DNA of 7,697 bases, from positions 1 through 7,697 of the forward strand of contig CALICC010000045.1 in assembly GCA_938049325.1 (NCBI GenBank), written 5' to 3'. Origin of the DNA: an uncultured Ilumatobacter sp. (GTDB lineage Bacteria > Actinomycetota > Acidimicrobiia > Acidimicrobiales > Ilumatobacteraceae). Both the position numbers and the translations under genes were made by a program. A model generated the notes under the pieces. That model was not told the origin of the DNA, searched no databases, and was given only the letters and a program-made list of their open reading frames with translations. Below are positions 1 to 6,148 of this stretch, in pieces (the stretch's first letter is position 1; each line of letters opens with the position of its first letter).

Positions 1-1370
1 TTCACACCATCGCGTCCGACCGCGTCGAACCCGGAACGTCGGGCGAACTCGGTCCCGACCTCGAATCCCGACGCATAGATCAACAGGTCGAGTTCGTACT
101 CCGTGCCACCGACGACCACGCCGCGCTCGGTGATCTGCTCGACCCCCTTGCCATCGGTGTGCACGAGGTGCGTTCCGGGCTCGTTGTAGGCATCGAGATA
201 CTGGTCGTGGAAGCACGGCCGCTTGCAGAGCTGGCGGTACCAGGGCTTGAGCCCTTCGGCGGTGTTCGAATCCTTGACGATCTGGTCGACGCGCGACCGG
301 ATCTCTTCCATTTTTTCGTCGTCGGAGTCGTGGTACGCCTTGAGGAAGCCTTCGGGGCTGAAGTCGGGGTTCTCGCCTGCGAACACGCGGTCGCGGATTC
401 GTTGCGAGATATCGGTCCAGCCGTCTTTCACCAGATCTTCGTCGGCGAAGCCACCGGTTTGCAGCAGCGTGAAGTTCTCCATCCATCGCTTCTGCCAGCC
501 GGGTTCGAGCGTGTCGAACCACTCGGGATCGGTGGGCGTGTTGTTGCGGACGTCGATCGACGATGGCGTGCGCTGGAACACGAACAGCTCGCCCGCAGCC
601 CGGGCGAGGTGCGGGATGCACTGCACCGCCGTCGCACCGGTCCCGATGATCCCGACGCGTTTGTCGGCCAGCTTGGTCATCGGGCTCCCCGCTGGATCTC
701 CACCGGTGAACTCGTAGTCCCAACGGCTCGTGTGGAAGCTGTGTCCGGCGAAGCTCTCGAGGCCAGGGATGCCCGGCAGCTTGGGGCGGTGGAGCGGCCC
801 CGTTCCCATGGCGAGGTACTTGGCGCGCATGCGGTCGCCGCGATTCGTGCTGATGATCCAGTGCTTGGTGTCGTCGTCCCACCGGACGTCGTTGACCTCT
901 GTCGAGAACACCGCGTTGTCGTAGAGGTCGAAATGCTCGCCGATCCGTCGGCAGTGCGCCGCGATCTCGGGTGCATGGGTGTACTTCTCGCTCGGCATGT
1001 GGCCGGTCTCTTCGAGCAGCGGCAGGTAGATGAACGCAGCCGTGTCGCACTGCGCGCCGGGATAGCGATTCCAGTACCAGGTGCCGCCGAAGTCGCCGCC
1101 CTTCTCGATGATTCTGACGTCGTCGATTCCCGCTGCTTTCAGCTTCGCTCCGGTGACGAGGCCTGCGAAGCCGCCGCCGATGAACGCAACGGTGACGTCG
1201 TCGGTGAGTGGCTCCCGTTCCTCGACGTCGGTGTACGGGTCCTCCAGGTAGTGCGAGAACTTGCCCGTTGGCTCGACGTATTGCTCGTTGCCGTCGGCGC
1301 GAAGACGCTTGTCACGCTCGGCCGCATACTTCGCGTGAATGTGTTCCCGATCGATCTCAGTCGTCCCCAT
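1..1370 (-). CDS. Type I Baeyer-Villiger flavin monooxygenase, C-terminus cut by window edge
   Basis: About 456 residues are visible and the C-terminus runs off the left edge; family members with this architecture are usually about 550-620 residues. It is expected to use FAD and NADPH to insert oxygen next to a ketone, giving an ester or lactone, in the cytosol. Visible in order: a 60-residue N-terminal extension; the FAD Rossmann motif GGGFAG (about 65-70); GGTWYWNRYPGAQCD (about 95-109), the type I BVMO motif; the BVMO fingerprint FAGHSFHTSRWD (about 207-218); the NADP Rossmann motif GTGATA (about 243-248); a KR pair (about 382-383) aligning, from memory, with the active-site Arg of phenylacetone monooxygenase; and the late motif DLLIYASGFEVGT. 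The ATG at 1370 has GGAAGA eight bases upstream. It is last in the minus-strand run, 69 bases after the FMN oxidoreductase. The class is sure; the substrate is unknown. Confidence 0.93.
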   Translation of the reverse strand, partial: MGTTEIDREHIHAKYAAERDKRLRADGNEQYVEPTGKFSHYLEDPYTDVEEREPLTDDVTVAFIGGGFAGLVTGAKLKAAGIDDVRIIEKGGDFGGTWYWNRYPGAQCDTAAFIYLPLLEETGHMPSEKYTHAPEIAAHCRRIGEHFDLYDNAVFSTEVNDVRWDDDTKHWIISTNRGDRMRAKYLAMGTGPLHRPKLPGIPGLESFAGHSFHTSRWDYEFTGGDPAGSPMTKLADKRVGIIGTGATAVQCIPHLARAAGELFVFQRTPSSIDVRNNTPTDPEWFDTLEPGWQKRWMENFTLLQTGGFADEDLVKDGWTDISQRIRDRVFAGENPDFSPEGFLKAYHDSDDEKMEEIRSRVDQIVKDSNTAEGLKPWYRQLCKRPCFHDQYLDAYNEPGTHLVHTDGKGVEQITERGVVVGGTEYELDLLIYASGFEVGTEFARRSGFDAVGRDGV

Positions 1371-1378
1371 CCGCCAAG

Positions 1379-1384
1379 TCTTCC
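1379..1384 (-). promoter_or_regulatory. Shine-Dalgarno-like site of the BVMO gene
   Basis: GGAAGA on the minus strand lies eight bases before the ATG at 1370, within a purine-rich GGTGGAAGA stretch. It supports that start. The gene's frame offers no other plausible ATG or GTG start in the 69-base gap. Confidence 0.5.
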
Positions 1385-1439
1385 ACCGCGATGCTTGTAC
1401 TGTGCAACCAGAGTGACCGAAGCAACAGCGGCCGGGTGA

Positions 1440-2384
1440 TCAGCGGTAGCGATCCGCCAGGTTGGCGAGTACCGACCGGCATTCGGCAGCGCACTGCGAG
1501 ATGATGTCGGCAACAGGCTCGACGCCGTTGATGCGACCGGCCACTTGGCCGGTGAGCGCGAGGCTGGCGTTCATGTCGCCCCCGAAGTAGAGATCCATCG
1601 TGGAACCAGCGAGGGCCGTCATGGCGTTGGTCTCGGTGTCGAACTCCAGCGCTTCGGATCGCTCGGTACGCAACGCACGCAGCGCCGGTGATGTGTGCCG
1701 GTTCAAGAAGACCGTGTCGGTTTCGGCGGCTTCAACGATCGACTGCTTCCAGTTCTCGTGCACGGGCGACTCCGCGGCCGACACCATCCGCGTCCCCATC
1801 TGGATCCCCTCGGCCCCGAGCGCAAGAGCTGCCGCCATCGAACCACCGTCGACCATGCCGCCCGCGGCGATGATCGGCACGTCGACCTTGGATGCGATCA
1901 GTGGCAGGAGCACCATCAGCGCGACGTCACGGGGGTTCTTGAATCCGCCACCTTCTCCGCCCTCGACCACGAGTCCGTCGACGCCCGCCTCGACCGCCTT
2001 GAGCGCGCCGTGCAGCGTTGGGACCACGTGAAACACGGTGAGTCCGGCTGCCTTGAGCTGCGCTGTGTATTTCGTGGGATTGCCCGCCGAGGTCGTCACG
2101 AATTGAACGCCCTGGTCGACGACGAATTGCACGATGTCGGGATCGCGCACGAACGCCTGGGCGATGTTCACACCGAACGGCTTGTCGGTCAGATCGGCCA
2201 TCTTCTCGATCTCAGCACGAACAGCGTCGAGTTCACCGGACGACGTCTCGATGATGCCCATTCCACCGGCGTTCGACACGGCGGAGGCCAGCTGCGACCG
2301 GGCGATCCAGCCCATCGGAGCTTGGACGATTGGAAACTCGACACCGAGCATGTCGGTGACGCGGTTGGGGAAGGTGGTACTCAT
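1440..2384 (-). CDS. Nitronate monooxygenase / FabK-like FMN-dependent TIM-barrel oxidoreductase, atypical active site
   Basis: A 314-residue protein of the 2-nitropropane dioxygenase/FabK family, normally FMN-binding TIM barrels. Visible: the N-terminal QAPMGWI strand (21-27), NAGGMGII (38-45), the central loop EGGEGGGF (141-148), AAGG (173-176) and QMGTRMV (195-201), the last two being the expected FMN phosphate-binding region. In characterised nitronate monooxygenases and FabK the central loop reads close to EAGGH, with the His acting as base; here that place is Phe148. The enzyme may therefore not oxidise nitronates and could be an enoyl reductase-like or quinone reductase-like flavoenzyme. 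Actinobacterial relatives with GGEGGGF are familiar to me, so it is probably a subfamily and not a damaged gene. I chose the ATG at 2384 over an in-frame ATG at 2438, which would overlap the upstream gene and add 18 residues unlike the family. It starts 28 bases after the diguanylate cyclase stop. Confidence 0.85.
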   Translation of the reverse strand: MSTTFPNRVTDMLGVEFPIVQAPMGWIARSQLASAVSNAGGMGIIETSSGELDAVRAEIEKMADLTDKPFGVNIAQAFVRDPDIVQFVVDQGVQFVTTSAGNPTKYTAQLKAAGLTVFHVVPTLHGALKAVEAGVDGLVVEGGEGGGFKNPRDVALMVLLPLIASKVDVPIIAAGGMVDGGSMAAALALGAEGIQMGTRMVSAAESPVHENWKQSIVEAAETDTVFLNRHTSPALRALRTERSEALEFDTETNAMTALAGSTMDLYFGGDMNASLALTGQVAGRINGVEPVADIISQCAAECRSVLANLADRYR

Positions 2385-2392
2385 CCCGAGCG

Positions 2393-2398
2393 AACCTA
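2393..2398 (-). promoter_or_regulatory. Possible -10 element (TAGGTT) before the FMN oxidoreductase
   Basis: TAGGTT on the minus strand fits the actinobacterial -10 pattern TANNNT and ends eight bases before the ATG at 2384, where no good ribosome binding site is seen. Initiation at or near the A of the start codon would give a leaderless or nearly leaderless mRNA. No clear -35 is visible, and the hexamer could be chance. Confidence 0.3.
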
Positions 2399-2412
2399 TT
2401 CGGTCGACGCGG

Positions 2413-3750
2413 TCAGGATGCAGCCGGCACGAGCGCAAGGGCCAGGCGGCCGCGCCCGTCGCGCTTCGCGTTCAACAGCGCTTGGTCGGCAGCATCGAGT
2501 GGATTGTCGCCGTTGGCAATCATCGAGAGCCCGACGCTCACCGAGACGTTGTCAGGCCCGCCGTCGATGCCCATTGGTTCAGCAACTGCTGCGATGATGC
2601 GCTCGGCAACCTCCTGAGCGACATCAGCGGTCGCTTGGCGGAGCAGCACGACGAATTCGTCGCCACCGAAACGCGCCACCAGATCGAGTTCGCGACAGAC
2701 GTAGCGGATCCGGTCGGCAACGGCGACGAGCACCCGGTCGCCGATCTCGTGTCCGAAACCGTCGTTCACCGACTTGAAGTGATCGACGTCGATGTACAGC
2801 AGCGCGCCGACGCGACTCTCCGACTCGAGGCCTTCAAAGAACGCATCACGGTTGGCGAGGCCGGTCAACGAGTCGGTGCGAGCCGCGACCATGAGTTCGT
2901 CGTGCTCGCGCCACTTCGCGATGAGCATCGCCGTTGCCCGTACCAAGGTTTGGATTCGCGAGGCGAGATTGACCTTCACCTCGAGCGCTGGGTAGATGCC
3001 CGGCACCACGCCGACCATGAGATACGCGGCCACGAGTTGTCCGTCGACGACGACGGGGCTGACGAGCGACCGCTGCCAACCACGCGCCGCCATCAGCCCG
3101 GCGAGGGGCTCAGGGAATTCATCGACCTTGAGCGCTTGGGTGGAACCTTCCGGAACGGTTTCCCACGGTCGCCAGTCGCTGGCCATGATGACTGCTTCGA
3201 CCGCGTCGACGATGACGAGGTCATCGTCACGAGATGTGAGCACGTTCGGTTGACGGGGGTCGTTGAGGTCGACCAGGAGCCACCGGCTCGTGTAGGTCTC
3301 GTTGTCGACCAGCAATTCCTCGCACAACATTCGGCGAACGGTGTCTCGCGAAGCTCCCGCCATTTCGAGATCGAGCGATCGCGAGATCGATCCGTTGAGG
3401 GACACGGGGACGATCGACACGGTCCACCACCACGCTCCAGCCTCGTCTTGCACGCCGGTCGGAATGATGTCGACCGGATGCTGAATCCCACCGCCGTCGA
3501 CGATCGAGAGTCGAAACGACATCGGTAACGCCGCGTCTTGGCTCTGCTCGGTGACGTTCTCGATGAAGTAGAGCGCGAGTTCGTCGGCGTCTTCAGGAGC
3601 AACGTGTTCGAACACGCTGGTGCCGGGCAGTGCAGCGATGTCCATGTCGAAGAATCCGCCGAATCCGCCCGCGGCATCAACGATGGTGCCCGCTTCGTCG
3701 ACGACCAACGCGACGGTGCGCATGGTGTCGAGAATCCTGGACGCGTCCAT
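2413..3750 (-). CDS. PAS / GAF-like / GGDEF diguanylate cyclase
   Basis: A 445-residue soluble protein predicted to make cyclic di-GMP from two GTP. Residues about 1-115 look like a PAS sensor domain (starting MDASRILDTMRTVALVVDE). About 135-275 has GAF-like features (SLVSPVVVDGQLVAAYLMVG) followed by a linker helix. About 290-435 is a complete GGDEF domain: TDSLTGLANR (292-301), IDVDHFKSVND (320-330) and FGGDEF (GGDEF at 362-366). RELD at 353-356, five residues before GGDEF, is an intact RxxD inhibitory site, so product feedback is expected. No transmembrane segment or EAL domain is seen, so the sensed signal should be cytosolic, perhaps a small ligand or redox state. An in-frame GTG at 3798 would add 16 residues (461 in total). 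Neither start has a good Shine-Dalgarno; I prefer ATG 3750 because the PAS domain begins there and a TANNNT hexamer lies just upstream. It sits 28 bases before the FMN oxidoreductase. Confidence 0.92.
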   Translation of the reverse strand: MDASRILDTMRTVALVVDEAGTIVDAAGGFGGFFDMDIAALPGTSVFEHVAPEDADELALYFIENVTEQSQDAALPMSFRLSIVDGGGIQHPVDIIPTGVQDEAGAWWWTVSIVPVSLNGSISRSLDLEMAGASRDTVRRMLCEELLVDNETYTSRWLLVDLNDPRQPNVLTSRDDDLVIVDAVEAVIMASDWRPWETVPEGSTQALKVDEFPEPLAGLMAARGWQRSLVSPVVVDGQLVAAYLMVGVVPGIYPALEVKVNLASRIQTLVRATAMLIAKWREHDELMVAARTDSLTGLANRDAFFEGLESESRVGALLYIDVDHFKSVNDGFGHEIGDRVLVAVADRIRYVCRELDLVARFGGDEFVVLLRQATADVAQEVAERIIAAVAEPMGIDGGPDNVSVSVGLSMIANGDNPLDAADQALLNAKRDGRGRLALALVPAAS

Positions 3751-3755
3751 ACCAA

Positions 3756-3761
3756 ACAGTA
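3756..3761 (-). promoter_or_regulatory. Possible -10 element (TACTGT) before the diguanylate cyclase
   Basis: TACTGT on the minus strand matches TANNNT and ends five bases before the ATG at 3750, which lacks a Shine-Dalgarno. This would suit leaderless transcription of the cyclase from its own promoter inside the operon-like run. If the GTG at 3798 is the true start, the hexamer is simply coding sequence. Confidence 0.28.
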
Positions 3762-3831
3762 TCGTCAGAACCGCTGCTGACTTGACCACTTCTGTCACTC
3801 AACGTGACCAGGTCGTGGCCCTGCTTGCCCG

Positions 3832-4815
3832 TCAGAGCGACTCGAGAAACGCGTCGAGCACGGCGTTGACCTCGCTGGGACGTTCCTGCTGCACCCAGTG
3901 CCCGACGCCGTCGATCACGGTCGACCCGCGGAAGTCGTCGCACGCATCGCCGGCGCTGGCAAACACATCGACGCCCGGAACGAACCGGCGAACGACATCT
4001 GCCGACCCTCCGATGAAGCATGCTGGCTGTGCGAGGTTGGGCTGCCCGATCGGTGCGATGTCGTCACCGTCGAAGCGCTGGGCTCGATACCGGTTGAATG
4101 CGCCGTGCGAGGACGCGCCGGTGTGCGCGTCGATCGTCGGCTGAATCTGGTCGCCAGACATCCAGTCCGGAACGGGGTCGGGGTCGACGAGCTCGGCGAA
4201 GAACTCCGCATCGGACGGTCGCTCGGCTGACCAGAGTTCGGGTGGCGCATCGCCAGAAGCGGCGAAGTACACCTTGCGCATCGACTCGGCCACGTCAGCT
4301 TCGAAGGCCTTCTCGGCCACTCCGGGCTCTTGGAAGTACTTCATATAGAAGAAGCTGTCGGGGTACAGGAGGTCCCAGAGCTCCATCGGGTCGCCCGGCG
4401 CAGCGGGCAGATACGGCACGCTCATGAAGGCAACTGCACGAACGAGGTCGGGGAAGAGTCGAGCCGTATTGCACGCTGTGGGCGAGCCCCAGTCGTGACC
4501 GAACACGATCGCCGGCGCTTCCGGCGACAGTTCGCGGATCACCGCGGCGGCATCGCCGCACAGTTCACGTAATCGGTATGCCTCGATTGCTTCGGGGCGC
4601 GAGCTGTTGCCGTAGCCGCGAACATCCATCGCTGCGACTCGATACCCGCGTGCTGCGAAGTGTTCCATCTGGTGCCGCCACGAGTGCCACGTCTCGGGCC
4701 AGCCGTGGATACACAAGATCAGTGGCGCGTCGGCTTCGCCGACGACGGCCACGTTGAGATCGATCGGCCCGTGATCATCGCTGATATGCGACACCGTCGC
4801 GAATTCTGGATTCAT
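3832..4815 (-). CDS. Alpha/beta hydrolase, soluble epoxide hydrolase type
   Basis: A 327-residue cytosolic alpha/beta hydrolase expected to open epoxides to diols through an aspartyl-ester intermediate. Visible: the oxyanion-hole motif HGWPE (37-41), RGYGNSSRP (66-74), the nucleophile elbow GHDWGS with Asp108 (an Asp, not the Ser of esterases), the probable acid Asp273 in GGSADVV, and the catalytic His306 in GVGHWVQQERP. The cap carries YMKYFQEPGVAE (157-168), closely resembling the YQLYFQEPGVAE segment of mammalian soluble epoxide hydrolase that holds one epoxide-activating Tyr, and NRYRA with Tyr243 at the likely place of the second. Haloalkane or fluoroacetate dehalogenases are the main alternatives, but the two cap tyrosines favour an epoxide hydrolase. 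The ATG at 4815 has only a weak GAAGA nine bases upstream. The gene lies 41 bases after the acyl-CoA dehydrogenase stop, consistent with co-transcription. Confidence 0.92.
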   Translation of the reverse strand: MNPEFATVSHISDDHGPIDLNVAVVGEADAPLILCIHGWPETWHSWRHQMEHFAARGYRVAAMDVRGYGNSSRPEAIEAYRLRELCGDAAAVIRELSPEAPAIVFGHDWGSPTACNTARLFPDLVRAVAFMSVPYLPAAPGDPMELWDLLYPDSFFYMKYFQEPGVAEKAFEADVAESMRKVYFAASGDAPPELWSAERPSDAEFFAELVDPDPVPDWMSGDQIQPTIDAHTGASSHGAFNRYRAQRFDGDDIAPIGQPNLAQPACFIGGSADVVRRFVPGVDVFASAGDACDDFRGSTVIDGVGHWVQQERPSEVNAVLDAFLESL

Positions 4816-4856
4816 GGAACGTCATCTTCACAGACCGGAGGCGCTCGACGCTGGAG

Positions 4857-6095
4857 TCAACGACGAAGCAGGTCCTTCGCGATGTGCGTGATCTGCAGTT
4901 CGTCGGTCCCGGCATAGATCTGGAGCACCTTGGCGTCACGCGCGATCTGCTCGACCTGGAACTCGCTCATGTATCCGTTACCCCCGAAGATCTGTACGGC
5001 TTCGAGCGCTACCTCCATCGCCGCACGCGCCGAGTACAGCTTCATGGCCGACGCTTCGGCGAGCGACAGTTCGACGCCATCGCGGCTCTGCTCGATATAG
5101 CGAAAAACCAGGTTCTCGACGTTCAGGCGAGCGACCTCCATGCGAGCGAGCTTGTCTTGGATCAGTTGGAATTCGCCGATCGGTTTGCCGAACTGAACTC
5201 GCTCCTTGGCGTACCCGATACTCAACTCCAGCGCCTTGTCGATCATGCCGAGCGCCATCGCGGCAACACCGGATCGCTCGATCGAGAACGTCGATTTGGC
5301 ACCATCTCGTCCGCCGCCGGCGACGTCTTCGGTTTCGCCGATCAGCCGGTCGATGCCGACGCGCACGTCGTCGAGGAACAGCTCGCCCGTCGGCGACGAG
5401 TGCATGCCCATCTTGCGCAACGGCTTGGACTGCTCGAGACCGGGCATGCCGGTATCGAGCACGAACGAGAGGATCTTGCGGTCTTCGGGCGGATTGCCTT
5501 CGTCGAGCTTGCAGATGAACACGATCGTCTCGGCGTAGGGGCCGTTGGTGATGAACGTCTTCGAGCCGTTGAGGACGTACTCGTCGCCATCGCGGCGCGC
5601 GGTCGACTTCATCGAACCGAACGCATCAGATCCCGAGTTCGGTTCGGTGATCGCCCACGCACCGATCTTCTCGAGGGTGAGCAACTCAGGCACCCACCGC
5701 TCCTTCTGCGCGATCGTGCCCTTGCTGGTGATCGCCCCGGCGGTGAGCCCCATCGACACACCCATTGCGGTGACCATGCCCGGCGAGTAGCGGCACAGTT
5801 CGATGATCGGAATCATCGTCGTCGACGGATCGCTTCCACCGCTCTTCGACGTGCGCTGTGGCGGCTCCTCACCCGCGGCGATGGCAGCTTCGACCGACTT
5901 CTCGAACGCGATGCTGCGCTCGAAGCCGTCGCGAGCCATCGCGTCCATGCCGAACGTGGAGAACAACTTGCGCAGTAGGTCGTACGGCGGCGTGTCGCCG
6001 AATTCGAGTTCCTCGCGCCGCGGCGCGATCTCGGCTTCGATGAATTCGCGTACGGCGTCGCGGATCATCAGCTGTTCTTCACTCCATGCGTACAT
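4857..6095 (-). CDS. Acyl-CoA dehydrogenase with Glu base in the isovaleryl-CoA dehydrogenase position
   Basis: A 412-residue FAD flavoenzyme of the acyl-CoA dehydrogenase family, expected to introduce the alpha,beta double bond of an acyl-CoA and pass electrons to ETF. Visible: an N-terminal helical domain (MYAWSEEQLMIRDAVREFI), signature 1 AWAITEPNSGSDA (146-158), the middle beta domain, ERVQFGKPIGEFQLIQ (298-313), and signature 2 with QIFGGNGYMSEF and YAGTDELQ. The Glu of the usual YEGT motif is Ala395; Glu273 in SIERSGVAA aligns with the helix-G Glu that is the base in isovaleryl- and long-chain acyl-CoA dehydrogenases. A roughly 40-residue polar stretch (about 52-92, with GEEPPQRTSKSGGSDPS) is longer than usual between N-terminal helices. 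A branched or bulky acyl-CoA is a reasonable guess. It is probably first gene of the minus-strand run. Confidence 0.94.
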   Translation of the reverse strand: MYAWSEEQLMIRDAVREFIEAEIAPRREELEFGDTPPYDLLRKLFSTFGMDAMARDGFERSIAFEKSVEAAIAAGEEPPQRTSKSGGSDPSTTMIPIIELCRYSPGMVTAMGVSMGLTAGAITSKGTIAQKERWVPELLTLEKIGAWAITEPNSGSDAFGSMKSTARRDGDEYVLNGSKTFITNGPYAETIVFICKLDEGNPPEDRKILSFVLDTGMPGLEQSKPLRKMGMHSSPTGELFLDDVRVGIDRLIGETEDVAGGGRDGAKSTFSIERSGVAAMALGMIDKALELSIGYAKERVQFGKPIGEFQLIQDKLARMEVARLNVENLVFRYIEQSRDGVELSLAEASAMKLYSARAAMEVALEAVQIFGGNGYMSEFQVEQIARDAKVLQIYAGTDELQITHIAKDLLRR

Positions 6096-6101
6096 GCCCC
6101 G

Positions 6102-6107
6102 ACCGTA
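6102..6107 (-). promoter_or_regulatory. Possible -10 element (TACGGT) before the acyl-CoA dehydrogenase
   Basis: TACGGT on the minus strand matches TANNNT and ends six bases before the ATG at 6095, which has no good purine-rich ribosome site. This is the geometry of actinobacterial leaderless promoters. It would be the promoter of the whole minus-strand run. No convincing -35 is seen. Confidence 0.35.
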
Positions 6108-6134
6108 GCGAGCGCGCCGTCATCACCGCCATCT

Positions 6135-6140
6135 GCGAGG
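6135..6140 (+). promoter_or_regulatory. Shine-Dalgarno-like site of the methyltransferase gene
   Basis: GCGAGG lies eight bases before the ATG at 6149. It supports that start over the upstream in-frame ATG at 6086, which overlaps the start of the divergent acyl-CoA dehydrogenase. Confidence 0.5.
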
Positions 6141-6148
6141 CTGCGTCG

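Larger units (their letters stand above)
6096..6148. promoter_or_regulatory. Divergent intergenic region between acyl-CoA dehydrogenase and methyltransferase genes
   Basis: These 53 bases separate two divergent start codons, so promoters for both directions must lie here or inside the neighbouring coding ends. I see a minus-strand TACGGT near one end and a plus-strand Shine-Dalgarno near the other. I see no palindromic operator long enough to name a regulator. Confidence 0.5.

Noticed and set aside
159..1439. Long plus-strand open frame (426 codons) opposite the BVMO gene
   Set aside because: It is antisense to a protein with every BVMO motif. Its translation is low-complexity and rich in Val, Arg, Asp and Leu with no recognisable domain, as expected from the mirror frame of high-GC genes.
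1371..1439. Terminator or promoter in the 69-base gap before the BVMO gene
   Set aside because: No stable hairpin with a U-tract and no -35/-10 pair at normal spacing could be found by eye; only the Shine-Dalgarno-like site is supported.
2134..3528. Long plus-strand open frame (464 codons) spanning the FMN oxidoreductase and cyclase genes
   Set aside because: It crosses two well-supported minus-strand genes and their boundary, and its translation shows no domain. It is a GC-driven shadow.
4816..4856. Internal promoter before the epoxide hydrolase (TTGACT on the minus strand)
   Set aside because: No TANNNT lies at the right spacing, and the TTGAC overlaps the stop codon of the upstream gene, so it is likely chance.
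4884..5978. Plus-strand open frame (364 codons) opposite the acyl-CoA dehydrogenase
   Set aside because: Arg-, Asp- and His-rich translation with no family features, fully antisense to a clear enzyme.
6086..6148. Upstream start of the methyltransferase at 6086
   Set aside because: It overlaps the start of the divergent acyl-CoA dehydrogenase, has no ribosome site, and the extra 21 residues do not look like the family; ATG 6149 has GCGAGG at a good distance.
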